Positions 53,996-64,000 of a DNA stretch of 64,000 nt are shown one piece after another. Every line of letters begins with the position of its first letter. Positions within the stretch are counted from its first letter, which is position 1. The position numbers and the translations under genes are program-made. This DNA comes from Simmondsia chinensis (taxonomy: Eukaryota; Streptophyta; Magnoliopsida; Caryophyllales; Simmondsiaceae), in NCBI GenBank assembly GCA_018398585.1, contig JAGTTD010000011.1, positions 3,595,001-3,659,000 on the forward strand. The letters run 5' to 3'. The notes below the pieces were generated by a model. It had not been told where the DNA came from. It saw nothing but the letters and a program-made list of their open reading frames with translations, and did not search any database.

Positions 53996-56900
53996 CTAGT
54001 CTTCCATGGCATGATTCTGCTGTGGTGATGGCTGAGGCACCTTGACAAGTTGCTTTGGAACAGTTAGAGACGGCTCTTGTTCTATAACTGATGGAGCTTT
54101 GACCATGTGGATGCTTTGTTCCAGCTCCTTTGCATCCTCTCTCCTCTTTTTCTCTCTCCCTTGCCTTTTCCTGTAGACATTCGACAAATGCGTTAGGGTA
54201 ATGTCAGACCACTCCTGAAATTTTAGAGGCGCAAAGCAAGTTTTCAACTAACGGGCACTTTTCTAGTAACCGAGATAGGCCTGTTTGATCAAGCTGTGCA
54301 AAACTTTTTTTGTTTGGGAACACTTTTTGCATAAGTGCTTTTGTAAAAGTGTGACCAATAGGGGTATTTTGAATGAAAAAAGGTTTTGTAGGTTTCGCTT
54401 TATGTTTTTACGTTGATGGAAAAACAATAATTTCCTATTTCTGTCTAAAAGCATTTTCGCTTCTACTTGTATTTAAAATCACTTTTGTAAATCAGCCACA
54501 TAACCTTAAAATCTAAAAAGTGCTCTTTCCAGAAAGAAGTTTGGCCAAACAGGCTCTAAGCCAGTTTAAACACACTTCGATGATCCACTTGATATCATAA
54601 TATTATCATAATATCATTTAATGTGTGAGTCATTTATATTTTGGATTTACACATATGTTTATGATGCATCATACAAAATCATTGCTTCTTCAATTATGAG
54701 TCGGGATCATCCTTTACCGGGGCCATGACTTGAGATTTGGGATGTACAAGTGTTTATGATGTATAATGAAAAGTCGCTATTTTTTCAATTATGGATCATG
54801 ATACGCGGTACAAGCAAACTGATAATATAACTATTTTCAAAAGGGCATTTAAGTAGCGGTCTCAAAACCACTATTTCAGTTGCTTGAAGTCATGACTGGT
54901 CCTCAGTAATGTACGACTGTGCTCATCCTTTACCAGAACCATGACTCGGGGATTTGGGAAGGAACAAACCTTGACATGACTGGCCTCTCTAGCGGCTCGG
55001 ACCATGTCGATAACTTTAATGGCCTTTAGTGTGTTCTCTGCAAGACTCCTGTCATACCTCTCCAGCCTGTTCCTCTTCCTCTCCAGTTCAAACGTAGTAT
55101 CCTGCGCATGTTCGGAGAAAGATGATGGCACGAGATTATAGATTGGAACAAGCAAGCTGTGGTACCCATCAGACTTGGTTCTAGAAGTCAAGTATGGGTA
55201 TATATGAAGAGATTAGACTTGGTCATTTTCTAAGAGCGTACTCGGTATCATCTTTTCGCCTTAGGGGAGAGTACCAGCACGAGCAAACATGAGAATGTTG
55301 GCCTGAGTAAAGCAAACATCGGTGAGAATCCAGAGCCCCAAAACCTAAGGGTTCCTCCACAAGGTTCGTCCACGGGGGGAGCAAAGGAATAAATCGAAAC
55401 AGATCTCTTGCAATTTCTGGTTTTTGAAAGATTGAAGACGAGGGTCTTGAAAAAAAGGGTATTTTTCAGTATCATTTTCTATTCTCAAGTTTTGGTTTTC
55501 AGAAATTAAAAGTGTTGGAGAAAAGTCTTTTTTGGTTTTTGATTTTTGTTCTTTTTAATTGTTTCCTAATTTGAGTTAAAATTATAAAAACAAATCAAAA
55601 ACAAGAGAAAAAATGCTTTTAAAACTTGGTTAAGCTTTTAGTTTATCAAAAACCAAGAACTACAAATAAGAAACGATACCAAATAGGCTTTATTTTTTTT
55701 TTCTTCTTTTCTATTTTAAATTTTCACTCAATTTACGAAAAAACCAAAATATAAAATTATCACTAGAAAAAATCGTTTTCATGGCCTAGTTTTCACTCAA
55801 ATAGGCCTTATAATTTTTCTATGTTCAGTTCTATGTAGAAGTGTCTAAGTATCATACTAACATTCAAGTAGGATTATATAAGACGGATACTTAAAGGCGA
55901 AATCAAGAGTCAAGGTAATTATAAGTACTAGAACATGATTGCCCGTGATAAATTCCGTAGAAAAACACGATTGGTGGAGGAGGTGATGACCTCAATCACA
56001 GGTCACGGGTTTGAGGCTTGGTACAGGATTAGAGAGAGAGATTGATGGTGATGATGATGAAGAATGATGAACATAAGAAGTAACATTACCCACAAAAGTC
56101 TATAATACCTGAGTCGTGTCCTTTGCATGCAGTCGCCTATAAGCCTTGGTCCATATCACCTTACGTGGGTTCCTCTTCATTTTGAAGTTCTTATGGCACT
56201 TTGATCTGCAAAATCTAAATATCTGCAAGAAATCGCAGCATTACCATGTTGGAAAAAATTATATATTTTATTGATTTAAAAATTATTTCTTATGTTTCAA
56301 GGTAAATAATTACTTACAAAGAATTAGTTATAAAATATTTAATATTCAAATTAAAGTGCTATTAAAACTGTTCAAGCGTTATAATGTCTGCAATTAAAAT
56401 TGAGCCGTTGGTTTACATGCAATATCATCATTCATTATATTGGACTCAGTCAAGATGAAGGAAATTAATATTTTCTGGTTGACCAAACGTGGCATATTGA
56501 CAATTTAAGCATATAGAGTTTATATCTATATAAGCTTATAAGAATGGTAGAAAATATATACAACAAAAAAATATCTTATTCCTTCAATCCCTTTTTTTCT
56601 TGTGAAAAGATTGTAAGCTTGGTAATTGTAGTTAGGGGATCTTTGATCGCTGCACTGATAGAGGTCCGACGGGTTGTTAAATCCTGGGAAAGGAGCGTAT
56701 ACAAATACAATACTCGTGCAGGAGGGGCGTTTCCTTTCTAAGGAGAGCGTTCTCACGTGCGTCAACCCAACACAGGCGTTTCTTAACCCTTTCTAATTTA
56801 TATTGTCTTTAGATCGTTATTGTTATTGTTATTTTCATTGAGCATCTCTACTTTGTTATAATATTGTTGTATTTTTGGTGCATTATATATCGTAACTTTT

Positions 56901-59900
56901 CTAACAATCTTAGAAAGGAAATTAGCTTAATAAAAAAAAAAAATTGACTTTAAACATTGACCTTTTAAATGCTCTGACTAGTAAACCAAAAAAATTTACG
57001 GGACAAAATTTTCTCTGTTGGCAACAACAGATGAAGTTTTGGCTTACCGAATTAGGATTATTTTCGGTGCTTCTCAATAATAAGGAAAAAGGTATTGAAA
57101 AAACCTCGGAATCTAGTGGTACCTTCCATTAGTAGTGATTCTACTTCAACTGATAAGTCAACTTCTAATGATAAAGATATTTTGTGTCATGGTAGAATTT
57201 TAAGTGCCTTATCTGATAATATTTATAGCATTTTCTGTCATACTAAATCTGCTTTAGAACTATGGAATGCACTTGATTATAGATATGGGACAGAAGAAAG
57301 AGGTTTAAAAAGATGCTCAGTTGAAATTTGGCTTGATTTTCAAATGGTTGATGGTAAAAATGTTACAGACCAAATTCATGAGTTTCAAAAAATGGTTTTT
57401 AACATGAAAATAAAGGGAATTGAAATCAATGACATAGTGCTTATTAAAAAGTTACCACCATCTTGGTCCGATTTTGCTAGAAGTTTAAAACATAAACCTG
57501 AAAATTTTACTTTGGAAGAATTGTATGTTGCTTTGAAAATTGAGGATAACCATCGCTCCTCTAAGAATCAAATGCAAAAAACTGAGTTTCAAGCTAAGAG
57601 TCATATTGTTGAAAACTCTTATAAGCCAAGGAAAAAATCTTTCAAGAAAAATGGTTCTAAACAACATCATGGTAGGAATAACAACAATAAGAACAATAGG
57701 CCTAAAGACAATAATAATCAGAACCAGTGTTGGGTATGTGGGAAGACCAATCACGGAGCTAAGGATTGCTACCACCATCATGGACAACCCTCTAAATCTC
57801 AAAATGCTACTAAACCACAAGCTAATGTGGTGACTGTGGGGGCTAACTCCGATTCCCATGCTAACAGGTATTTTGTTAGTAGCCCAGAGTTGAATTCAAT
57901 ATCTTTGAATACAAACGAGTGGTGGATTGACTCTGGGGCAAATGTTCATGTGTGCGCTGATAAAACCTTATTTTTGTCTTATCAGGTATCAGGCACAAGA
58001 ACTGTGAGCATGGGGAATAGGAGTGTGGCTCGTGTCCTAGGACAAGGAAAAGTCCGTTTAGAGTTGTCATCTGGAAAATTTTTAACTTTGGATGATGTTC
58101 TTCACGTACCTGACATTAGGAAGAACTTAATTAGTGCGTCTCTTTTAGTTCAACAAGGTTTTAAAGTTGTTTTTGAGTCAAATAAAGTAGTGATTAGTAG
58201 ATTTGGTTCTTTTGTTGGTAAAGGATACTTGTTAGATGGTCTTTTTCGGTTGAGTGTATTGCATTCTTCTAATAATTCAATATCCGCATCTTCTTTATCT
58301 ATTTCAAATGTTGAAAGTTGTGATGCTTGGCATGGTAGACTTGGTCACGTTAACTTAAATACAATGAAAAGAATGATGCATATGGACCTTATCCCTAAGT
58401 CTCATGTTAATATGAAAGAAAAATGTGAAATATGTGTACAGGCCAAACAACCTAGAAAACCATTCATAACGCCACATAGAGAAACCAAGCTGTTAGAATT
58501 AGTTCATAGTGATGTTTGCGATAATAACCTTGTCTTAACTCGAGGTGTTAAAAGATATTTTATTACTTTTATAGATGATTTCTCAAAATACTACTATGTT
58601 TATTTGATTAATTTGAAAAGTGAGTTATTTGATAAATTTAAGATTTATAAAGCGGAAGTGGAAAATCAATTAGAACGAAAAATAAAAATATTACGTTCTG
58701 ATAGGGCTAGTGAATATGCTTTAACAAATATGAGTGAATTTTGTGAAATTCATGGTATCGTGCATCAAGTATCACCACCTTATTCTCCACAATCTAATGG
58801 TGTAGCAGAAAGAAAAAATAGAACATTATTAGATATGGTCAATGTGATGCTCATAAGTTATGGTTTACCTAATAGCTTATGGGGTGAAGCTCTTTTTTCT
58901 GCATGCTATATTTTGAATAGAGTACCATATAAAAACATTGATAAAAGGCCGTATGAATTGTGGAAGAATAGAAAACCTTCTTTAAAACACTTAAAAGTGT
59001 GGGGTTGTTTGGCTAAGGTGAATATTCCCATTGTAAAGAAAAGGAAAATTGGCCCTAAAACTGTAGATTGTGCATTTGTTGGGTATTCTTTAAATAGTAC
59101 CACTTATAGTTTTTCGGTATTAAATTCAGAAGTTCTGAAAATTTCTAACAATACCATTATTGAATCTCGTGATGCTGCCTTCTTTGAAAGTATTTTTCCT
59201 ATGAAAAATAAGGTTTCTATACAAAATTTTGATGGTAGCTCTTCTAGTTCACCTAGACCTATACATTTAGAGAATGATGATTATTCTCATGATGAGCCTA
59301 GGAGAAGTAAAAGAGCTAGAAAATCTAAAACATTTGGTGATAACTTTTACACATTCTTGCTAGAAGATGATCCTAAAACTTATAGAGAAGCAATGCAATC
59401 GGTTGATGCTCCTTTTTGGAAAGAAGCAGTAAGAGACGAAATAAATTCCCTTATGTCCAACAAAACTTGGGTCTTGACTGATTTACCCTATGGGTGCAAA
59501 ACGATTGGTTGTAAATGGGTTTTCCGCAAAAAATTAAGAACGAATGGGTCAATTGATAAATTTAAAGCAAGACTTGTAGCTAAGGGATTTAAACAAGAGG
59601 AAGGAGTTGATTATTTTGATACATACTCACCAGTTTCTAAAATTACTACAATAAGAATTTTATTGGCTCTTGTCTCTATCTATAAGTTAGAAATTTATCA
59701 AATGGATGTTAGGACAGCATTTTTGAATGGTGATTTAGAAGAAGAAATTTACATGGACCAACCAGAAGGGTTTGTAATTCTCGGGCAAGAAAATAAAGTG
59801 TGTAGGCTTGTAAAATCTCTTTATGGCTTAAAACAAGCTCCTAAACAATGGCATGATAAATTTGACCAAGTGATGCTTTCAAATGGTTTTCAAATAAATA

Positions 59901-62900
59901 GTGCAGATAAATGTGTATATATTAAACCAATTGGTAACACATGTGTTATACTTTGTTTATATGTCGATGACATACTAATATTTGGAAGTAAGCTTTGTGA
60001 TATTGTGGACACTAAATCTTTCTTGTCCAGTAGTTTTGATATGAAAGATCTTGGTCCGGTTGATGTTATACTAGGAATGAAATTAATTAAAAATGAAAAT
60101 GGCATTATATTGTCTCAAGCACACTACATTGAGAAATTGTTGTTTAAGTTTGGTTATGCTAATGCCTCGCCTGTTTCAAGCCCTTTGATCCAACAATAAA
60201 GTTAACGAAGAATATGGGTGAGGGTGTTTCACAATATAAATATTCCCAAATTATTGGATCTTTGCTGCATTTGGCCAATCATACTAGACCTGATATATCT
60301 TATGCTGTATCTAAATTAGGAAGATATACACATAACCCAAGTATTTTACATTGGAGTGCTCTAGAGAGGGTATTTAAATACCTAAAAGGAACTCTAAATC
60401 ATGCTATTCACTATTGTGGTTTTCCTGCTGTGGTTGAAGGATACAGTGATGCTAACTGGATAGCAGACTCTGAAGACACTAAATCAACAAGTGGTTATGT
60501 GTTTACATTTGGTAGTGGTGCAGTATCTTGGAAGTCTGCAAAGCAGACTATTATCTCTCGTTCCACTATGGAGGCTGAAATAGTGGCACTAGATGCTGCT
60601 AGTACTGAAGCTGAATGGATTAAAAGTTTTATGGTCGACATACCGTTATTGCCTAAACCTGTACCTCCGATTTTATTACATTGCGATAGTCAAGCTGCAA
60701 TAGCTAAGACTAAAAGTAAAAATTTTAATGAGAAAAGGAGGCATCTAAGGGTAAGGCATAGATCGATAAGACATCTAATTTCTCATGGTGTAATTGCTGT
60801 TGATTTTATCAGGTCAGAAGATAATGTAGCGGATCCGCTCACAAAAGGACTGGCGCGCCAACAAATCGTTCAATCATCGAGGGGAATGGGACTGAAGTCC
60901 ATAAACTAATCACCACAGTGGAAACCCGTCCTCAGAGGTATGGTGATCCCATGAATGAGATTCAACGGGTACAAACGAAACTGATGGGTGGTTGATAAAG
61001 CACAAGTTATACTATATATAGCGGGGTATTCTCGAGTTCCATTCCTAAGGTGAGGTGCTCTTTACTGTGGTGTTTAAGGCAGAGGTAAACTCTTAATGGA
61101 CCTAATGGCACGATATGTGCGGGGTGATGATCACAGATCACCCTTGGAGGGTTCACCTACGTGGGTGTGGTGGTGGGGTCGCCGCTGTAGGAAATGGGTC
61201 GTTCCCTAACAACACTCATGAGACAGGATTTGTGCGCATGACCGTAACGCTCCCCACTGATAGAACTTTATAATTACCAGTATTCTGTGTGTGTGGTGGA
61301 TCTAGACCTGGTTACAAGAGATCTAGTTCAAAGCATCTATGCTACTATGGTTTCTTCAGGTTAAAGCTTATTTACACTAAGTGTTAGTTCAAACCCGAAA
61401 GGTACCTACATGTATTAACGGAATACAATGCTTACTAAATTTTTAAAATTTTTTTAATTATGTGGGGGATTGTTGGAAAAAATTATATATTTTATTGATT
61501 TAAAAATTATTTCTTATGTTTCAAGGTAAATAATTACTTACAAAGAATTAGTTATAAAATATTTAATATTCAAATTAAAGTGCTATTAAAACTGTTCAAG
61601 CGTTATAATGTCTACAATTAAAATTGAGCCGTTGGTTTACATGCAATATCATCATTCATTATATTGGACTCAGTCAAGATGAAGGAAATTAATATTTTCT
61701 GGTTGACCAAACGTGGCATATTGACAATTTAAGCATATAGAGTTTATATCTATATAAGCTTATAAGAATGGTAGAAAATATATACAACAAAAAAATATCT
61801 TATTCCTTCAATCCCTTTTATTCTTGTGAAAAGATTGTAAGCTTGGTAATTATAGTTCGAGGATCTTTGATCGCCGCACTGATAGAGATCCGACAGGTTG
61901 TTGAATCCTGGGAAAGGAGCGTATACAAATACAATACTCGTGCAGGAGGGGCGTTTCCTTTCTAAGGAGAATTCTCACGTGCCTCAACCCAACACAGGCG
62001 TTTCTTAACATTTTCTAATTTATATAGTCTTTAGATCGTTATTGTTATTGTTATTTTCATTTAGCATCTCTACTTTGTTATAATTTTGTTGTATTTTTGG
62101 TGCATTATATATCGTAGCTTTTCTAACATACCGAAGATGGCCACAACAATAATGATATGCAATCGACAAACATGATCATGATACTGAATACAATCAGCAT
62201 CAGAAGAAACACAGGGCCTGTTTGATATCGTTTTCGTTCACAGTTTTTGTTTTCAAGAAACTAAAGATCAGGTTTTAAAAAGGATCTTTAGCTTTCTATT
62301 TTTCGCTTTCTATTTTTCGTTTTCACTTAATCTAGGAACAAACTACAAATCAAAAAAACCCAAAAGAAAAAAGAATTATTTCCAATATATGTTTTTAGTT
62401 TTTGAAAAAGCAAAAGACACAAACAAAAAACGATACCAAACAAATCAGTGCCATCGAATATCTTGATAAGGCTAGTGCTAAAATATATCATCAAAGAAGC
62501 TCAATTGAGACTTACAATTCTCTTACAAGAGAGCAGAATGTCACATTCTTTGACCACTATCATTTCGATACATAGTAGATACCACTTCGACTTACCAGAT
62601 TTTGAACACGAAGAATACATGTCATCCATTATCGATTCAGTCCAATGACAATTAAGACTTTGTCTTCAACAGATGAGGAGTCTTCCGTCAAGCGTCTTTG
62701 GTACAATATCACACCACGATGCCACAGACATTATCGATGCAGAACTATGAATGTCCATAAATGAAACCCAAACAGACCCGTCCAATTTCACATAGCTGAA
62801 ATAATCCCAACATTATTGAGGCGGTACTTGTTCTCCTTTTTTGGGTTTTTTTTTTTTTTACTGAAAACCACTTAAATTTTAGGTGCGGCTTCAAAAAATC

Positions 62901-63911
62901 ACCTAGATTTTCTAATTTTTTAATGTCACACCTAAAGTTTCCAAAATTTTTCAATATTACACCTTAATGTTAACTGCTTTAATGGATTTTTAAAAAAAAA
63001 AGAGAAACTAATTTTAGAAAATTCGAATTTACATTTAAAACAATTTTAAATATTTTAAATATTTAAAAAATATATTTCAAATATATTAATAATTTTTTAA
63101 TTATTTAAAAAATATTTTTTAAATGCCACATCAGTAAAAACTAACAAATGTTAACGGTGTCACATTAAGGTGTGATACTGAAAAACTTTAGAAAGTTTAG
63201 GTGCGACATTGAAAAATTAAAAAATCTAAATGATTTTTTGAAACCGTACCTAAAATTTAGGTGCTTTAGTTAAAAACCCTTCTTTTTTCCCCTTTGAAAT
63301 GAATCCAATGGCGTCTCTGTTCCTTCATGTCTCTCTCGTCTTTTAAAGAATGAACGGTAACGAGGACTTCCCAAAAGGCATCCCATCCTAACATTGCACT
63401 TGTCCAAGCACGCATACACATTGTTGCAGAGTTCTAATAGGATCAGATGCATTAGTGCTGGTATGATCTTATGACACCCATCATTTTACTGTTTCAACAA
63501 CTAAAAATGTGGCAACAAATATGACTTCGGTAAGTTCACGTCAATCATTCTAGGAGTGGGATAAATATGCATAATCCTAACCAAGAACCGAAGAGAAGAG
63601 ACATCTATAGGTTAAAAAACTAAGACGCAATAGAGAGGCGTCAAGCAACCCTAGCAATTGACATTGCACGAAAGGCAAAAACTAGATGCATTCACAGTAG
63701 AGAACTTCTAGCTATGCTCATGCTCCAGCCTAAAAACACAAGAACAAAATAGGAATGCATATTTTGACAATGAAAACAAAGCAAATTCATAGTTCTTTCT
63801 TATGAAAATTCCATGAAAACTAATTTTAACCTTCGCATCATTGCGAACAAATTGGATGCCATGTCCTGGATATAATGTAGAGGAACAAAACCAGCACTGC
63901 TCTAATCTCAT
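53996..63911 (-). CDS. RLP24: Ribosome biogenesis protein RLP24 (eL24-like), four exons
   Basis: Exons: 63911-63831, 56222-56109, 55101-54970, then 54214-53996 (or from 54170). Exon 1 begins [20 protein letters not shown], exon 2 gives [20 protein letters not shown]; Cys 6, 9, 32 and 36 form the L24e zinc site. Exon 3 carries [20 protein letters not shown], exon 4 [13 protein letters not shown] and ends HAMED. RLP24 is a nuclear pre-60S assembly factor related to ribosomal protein eL24. The first three exons join in phase 0. For exon 4, the acceptor at 54171 (CTACAG) breaks the frame, while TTTCAG at 54215-54217 keeps it open but adds about 15 residues unusual for the family, giving about 181 in all. 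Intron 1 (7.6 kb) contains Copia C only 24 bp from exon 2. Probably the gene or a recently damaged copy. Confidence 0.85.
54276..54557. mobile_element. hAT-type MITE in RLP24 intron 3
   Basis: Ends AGGCCTGTTTGATCAAGC and (reverse complement) AGAGCCTGTTTGGCCAAAC are inverted; arms hold AAAAGTG/CACTTTT words. No coding region. A clear target duplication was not found. Confidence 0.65.
55480..55700. repeat. AT-rich MITE-like segment in RLP24 intron 2
   Basis: TTTTGGTTTTTGATTTTTG (about 55529) and ATCAAAAACCAAGAAC (about 55647) face each other, and AACGATACCAAATAGGC matches the end of the 62217-62445 element. Confidence 0.5.
55975..56050 (+). repeat. Possible tRNA-like SINE relic in RLP24 intron 2
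   Basis: GGTGATGACCTCAATCACAG and GTCACGGGTTTGAGGCTTG resemble A- and B-box regions of plant tRNA-derived SINEs. Short and uncertain. Confidence 0.35.
56247..56906 (+). repeat. 5' LTR of Copia C
   Basis: Contains TATATAAGCTTATAAG at about 56527, a likely TATA region. After its end comes ATCTTAGAAAGGAAATTAGC, which does not match the usual initiator-tRNA primer site. Confidence 0.93.
56944..57132 (+). pseudogene. Copia C gag, N-terminal piece
   Basis: [20 protein letters not shown] in this reading begins at codon TTG 56944; no ATG is present where gag should start. [20 protein letters not shown] is the typical Copia gag start region. The frame leaves the main one at about 57095-57120, so gag is split. 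Confidence 0.7.
57095..60199 (+). CDS. Copia C gag (rest), protease, integrase, RT
   Basis: 1034 codons without a stop. Gag C-terminal half ([21 protein letters not shown]), CCHC knuckle [14 protein letters not shown], protease [12 protein letters not shown] with intact DSGA, integrase zinc region [10 protein letters not shown]...CEICVQAKQ, catalytic [13 protein letters not shown] and [10 protein letters not shown] (D, D, E kept), then RT with [27 protein letters not shown] and [13 protein letters not shown] (about 59956). It ends at TAA 60197-60199 because of a one-base frame change near 60185-60195; RNase H continues in another frame. Of the three Copia copies in the window this is the best preserved. 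Confidence 0.92.
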   Translation: MKKPRNLVVPSISSDSTSTDKSTSNDKDILCHGRILSALSDNIYSIFCHTKSALELWNALDYRYGTEERGLKRCSVEIWLDFQMVDGKNVTDQIHEFQKMVFNMKIKGIEINDIVLIKKLPPSWSDFARSLKHKPENFTLEELYVALKIEDNHRSSKNQMQKTEFQAKSHIVENSYKPRKKSFKKNGSKQHHGRNNNNKNNRPKDNNNQNQCWVCGKTNHGAKDCYHHHGQPSKSQNATKPQANVVTVGANSDSHANRYFVSSPELNSISLNTNEWWIDSGANVHVCADKTLFLSYQVSGTRTVSMGNRSVARVLGQGKVRLELSSGKFLTLDDVLHVPDIRKNLISASLLVQQGFKVVFESNKVVISRFGSFVGKGYLLDGLFRLSVLHSSNNSISASSLSISNVESCDAWHGRLGHVNLNTMKRMMHMDLIPKSHVNMKEKCEICVQAKQPRKPFITPHRETKLLELVHSDVCDNNLVLTRGVKRYFITFIDDFSKYYYVYLINLKSELFDKFKIYKAEVENQLERKIKILRSDRASEYALTNMSEFCEIHGIVHQVSPPYSPQSNGVAERKNRTLLDMVNVMLISYGLPNSLWGEALFSACYILNRVPYKNIDKRPYELWKNRKPSLKHLKVWGCLAKVNIPIVKKRKIGPKTVDCAFVGYSLNSTTYSFSVLNSEVLKISNNTIIESRDAAFFESIFPMKNKVSIQNFDGSSSSSPRPIHLENDDYSHDEPRRSKRARKSKTFGDNFYTFLLEDDPKTYREAMQSVDAPFWKEAVRDEINSLMSNKTWVLTDLPYGCKTIGCKWVFRKKLRTNGSIDKFKARLVAKGFKQEEGVDYFDTYSPVSKITTIRILLALVSIYKLEIYQMDVRTAFLNGDLEEEIYMDQPEGFVILGQENKVCRLVKSLYGLKQAPKQWHDKFDQVMLSNGFQINSADKCVYIKPIGNTCVILCLYVDDILIFGSKLCDIVDTKSFLSSSFDMKDLGPVDVILGMKLIKNENGIILSQAHYIEKLLFKFGYANASPVSSPLIQQ
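60214..60909 (+). CDS. Copia C RNase H domain (separate frame)
   Basis: Starts within the RT-RNase H linker ([31 protein letters not shown]), then RNase H with [48 protein letters not shown] and [10 protein letters not shown]. The catalytic acidic residues appear intact. The ATG at 60214 is inside the domain and not a natural start. It would be joined to the previous frame but for the shift near 60190. Confidence 0.88.
   Translation: MGEGVSQYKYSQIIGSLLHLANHTRPDISYAVSKLGRYTHNPSILHWSALERVFKYLKGTLNHAIHYCGFPAVVEGYSDANWIADSEDTKSTSGYVFTFGSGAVSWKSAKQTIISRSTMEAEIVALDAASTEAEWIKSFMVDIPLLPKPVPPILLHCDSQAAIAKTKSKNFNEKRRHLRVRHRSIRHLISHGVIAVDFIRSEDNVADPLTKGLARQQIVQSSRGMGLKSIN
60910..61469 (+). other. Copia C 3' untranslated region and polypurine tract
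   Basis: About 550 bp without coding potential lies between the RNase H stop and the tract GTGGGGGA at 61462-61469, next to the 3' LTR. Such a long 3' region is seen in some Copia lineages. Confidence 0.75.
61471..62128 (+). repeat. 3' LTR of Copia C
   Basis: Collinear with 56247-56906 with about 17 substitutions and one 2-bp gap. Confidence 0.93.
62217..62445. mobile_element. Inverted-repeat MITE in RLP24 intron 1
   Basis: Left GGCCTGTTTGATATCGTTTT and right AAAACGATACCAAACA face each other; the interior has TTTTCGTTTTC/GAAAAAG-type words. Relatives: about 55480-55700 and 21903-22265. Confidence 0.65.
62446..62842. other. RLP24 intron 1 sequence, nothing recognised
   Basis: Mixed-composition intron DNA without a supported exon or element. 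Confidence 0.4.
62843..63279. mobile_element. Palindromic MITE (family 1) in RLP24 intron 1
   Basis: Ends GGGTTTTT and AAAAACCC; arms of about 130 bp carry CACTTAAATTTTAGGTGCGG, TTCTAATTTTTTAATGTCAC and CACCTTAATGTTAAC and their inverted forms. The other copy is 6883-7445. Confidence 0.8.
63358..63480 (-). pseudogene. 5S rRNA pseudogene in RLP24 intron 1
   Basis: On the minus strand GATCATACCAGCACTAATGC, GATCCTATTAGAACTCTGCA, GCGTGCTTGG, GGATGGGATGCC and GGGAAGTCCTCGTT follow the order of plant 5S rRNA. Insertions and substitutions (extra bases near the start, an altered region after AACTCTGCA) rule out a working gene. It lacks the Au-like half of the 5S-derived SINEs. Confidence 0.8.
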
Positions 63912-64000
63912 TGTGATTTCTCCTCAGGACAAGCACCTACAACCATGTAAACCAACTTCTCTTGTAATATACACCAAATTTCGAGTCAACTAGTACACAT

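Larger units (their letters stand above)
56247..62128 (+). mobile_element. Copia element C, nearly intact, in RLP24 intron 1
   Basis: LTRs of 660 and 658 bp start TGTTGGAAAAAATT and end TTTTCTAACA. TACCA (56242-56246) and TACCG (62129-62133) match 4 of 5 as target duplication. Domain order is Ty1-copia. By eye the LTRs differ at about 17 positions plus a 2-bp gap (roughly 2.6%). The long pol frame (1034 codons) has no stop; two frame changes separate it from the start of gag and from RNase H. The element is antisense to RLP24. Confidence 0.95.

Noticed and set aside
56544..56741. 65-codon ORF in the Copia C LTR, repeated at 61768
   Set aside because: Present in both LTRs only because they are copies; no family recognised.
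60185..60213. Programmed frameshift between RT and RNase H in Copia C
   Set aside because: Ty1-copia elements of plants normally read pol as one frame and no slippery site was seen; a simple one-base mutation is more likely.
62448..62648. 66-codon ORF in RLP24 intron 1
   Set aside because: No resemblance to RLP24 or any domain; exons 1 and 2 join in phase without it.

Overview
The window is nuclear DNA of a flowering plant. The two host genes recognised have long GT-AG introns, and the mobile DNA is typical of plants: Ty1-copia and Ty3-gypsy LTR retrotransposons, Au-type and 5S-derived SINEs, L1-like LINE ends, hAT and Mutator MITEs and a large Mutator-like element (MULE). The species cannot be named from the sequence. 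No prokaryotic feature, tRNA gene or CRISPR array was seen.

Layout. 0.8-4.1 kb: deleted Ty3-gypsy element with only gag/protease remnants. 5.3-6.4 kb: a possible first exon and one unassigned ORF. 6.7-9.6 kb: small nested repeats (MITE, LINE ends, Au SINE, 5S-derived SINE, solo LTR). 9.7-14.9 kb: Copia A, with stops, in a 5-bp target-site duplication (TSD). 15-18 kb: two inverted-repeat elements and a LINE RNase H relic. 18.5-23.8 kb (minus): a complete-looking three-exon LEA_2/NDR1-HIN1-like gene whose introns hold several MITEs and SINEs. 25.0-30.3 kb: Copia B, its 3' LTR split by a 5S-derived SINE. 30.4-32.0 kb: a hAT-like element with a second hAT-like element inside it.

32.9-50.2 kb: the main attraction, a 17.27-kb MULE with a perfect 9-bp TSD and near-identical inverted ends. 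It carries two convergent genes, as in MuDR: a mudrA-like transposase (two stops and a frameshift) and a seven-exon DUF1985 gene on the other strand (one stop), which ends before any Ulp1-type catalytic region. Roughly 10 kb of it is satellite-like repeat built on a palindromic CATACAC/GTGTATG core with an 83-88 bp period. The arrays fill both arms, the probable 5' introns of both genes, one inner intron and the space between the gene ends.

50.2-64 kb: a hAT-like element holding an intact 5S-derived SINE with an 18-bp TSD, then the minus-strand gene for ribosome-biogenesis protein RLP24 (four exons, 53996-63911). Intron 1 of RLP24 holds Copia C (56247-62128), a nearly intact element in antisense orientation only 24 bp from the exon 2 acceptor, plus two MITEs and a 5S rRNA pseudogene. 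Overall, two host genes stand among several layers of nested insertions whose TSDs give a relative order.
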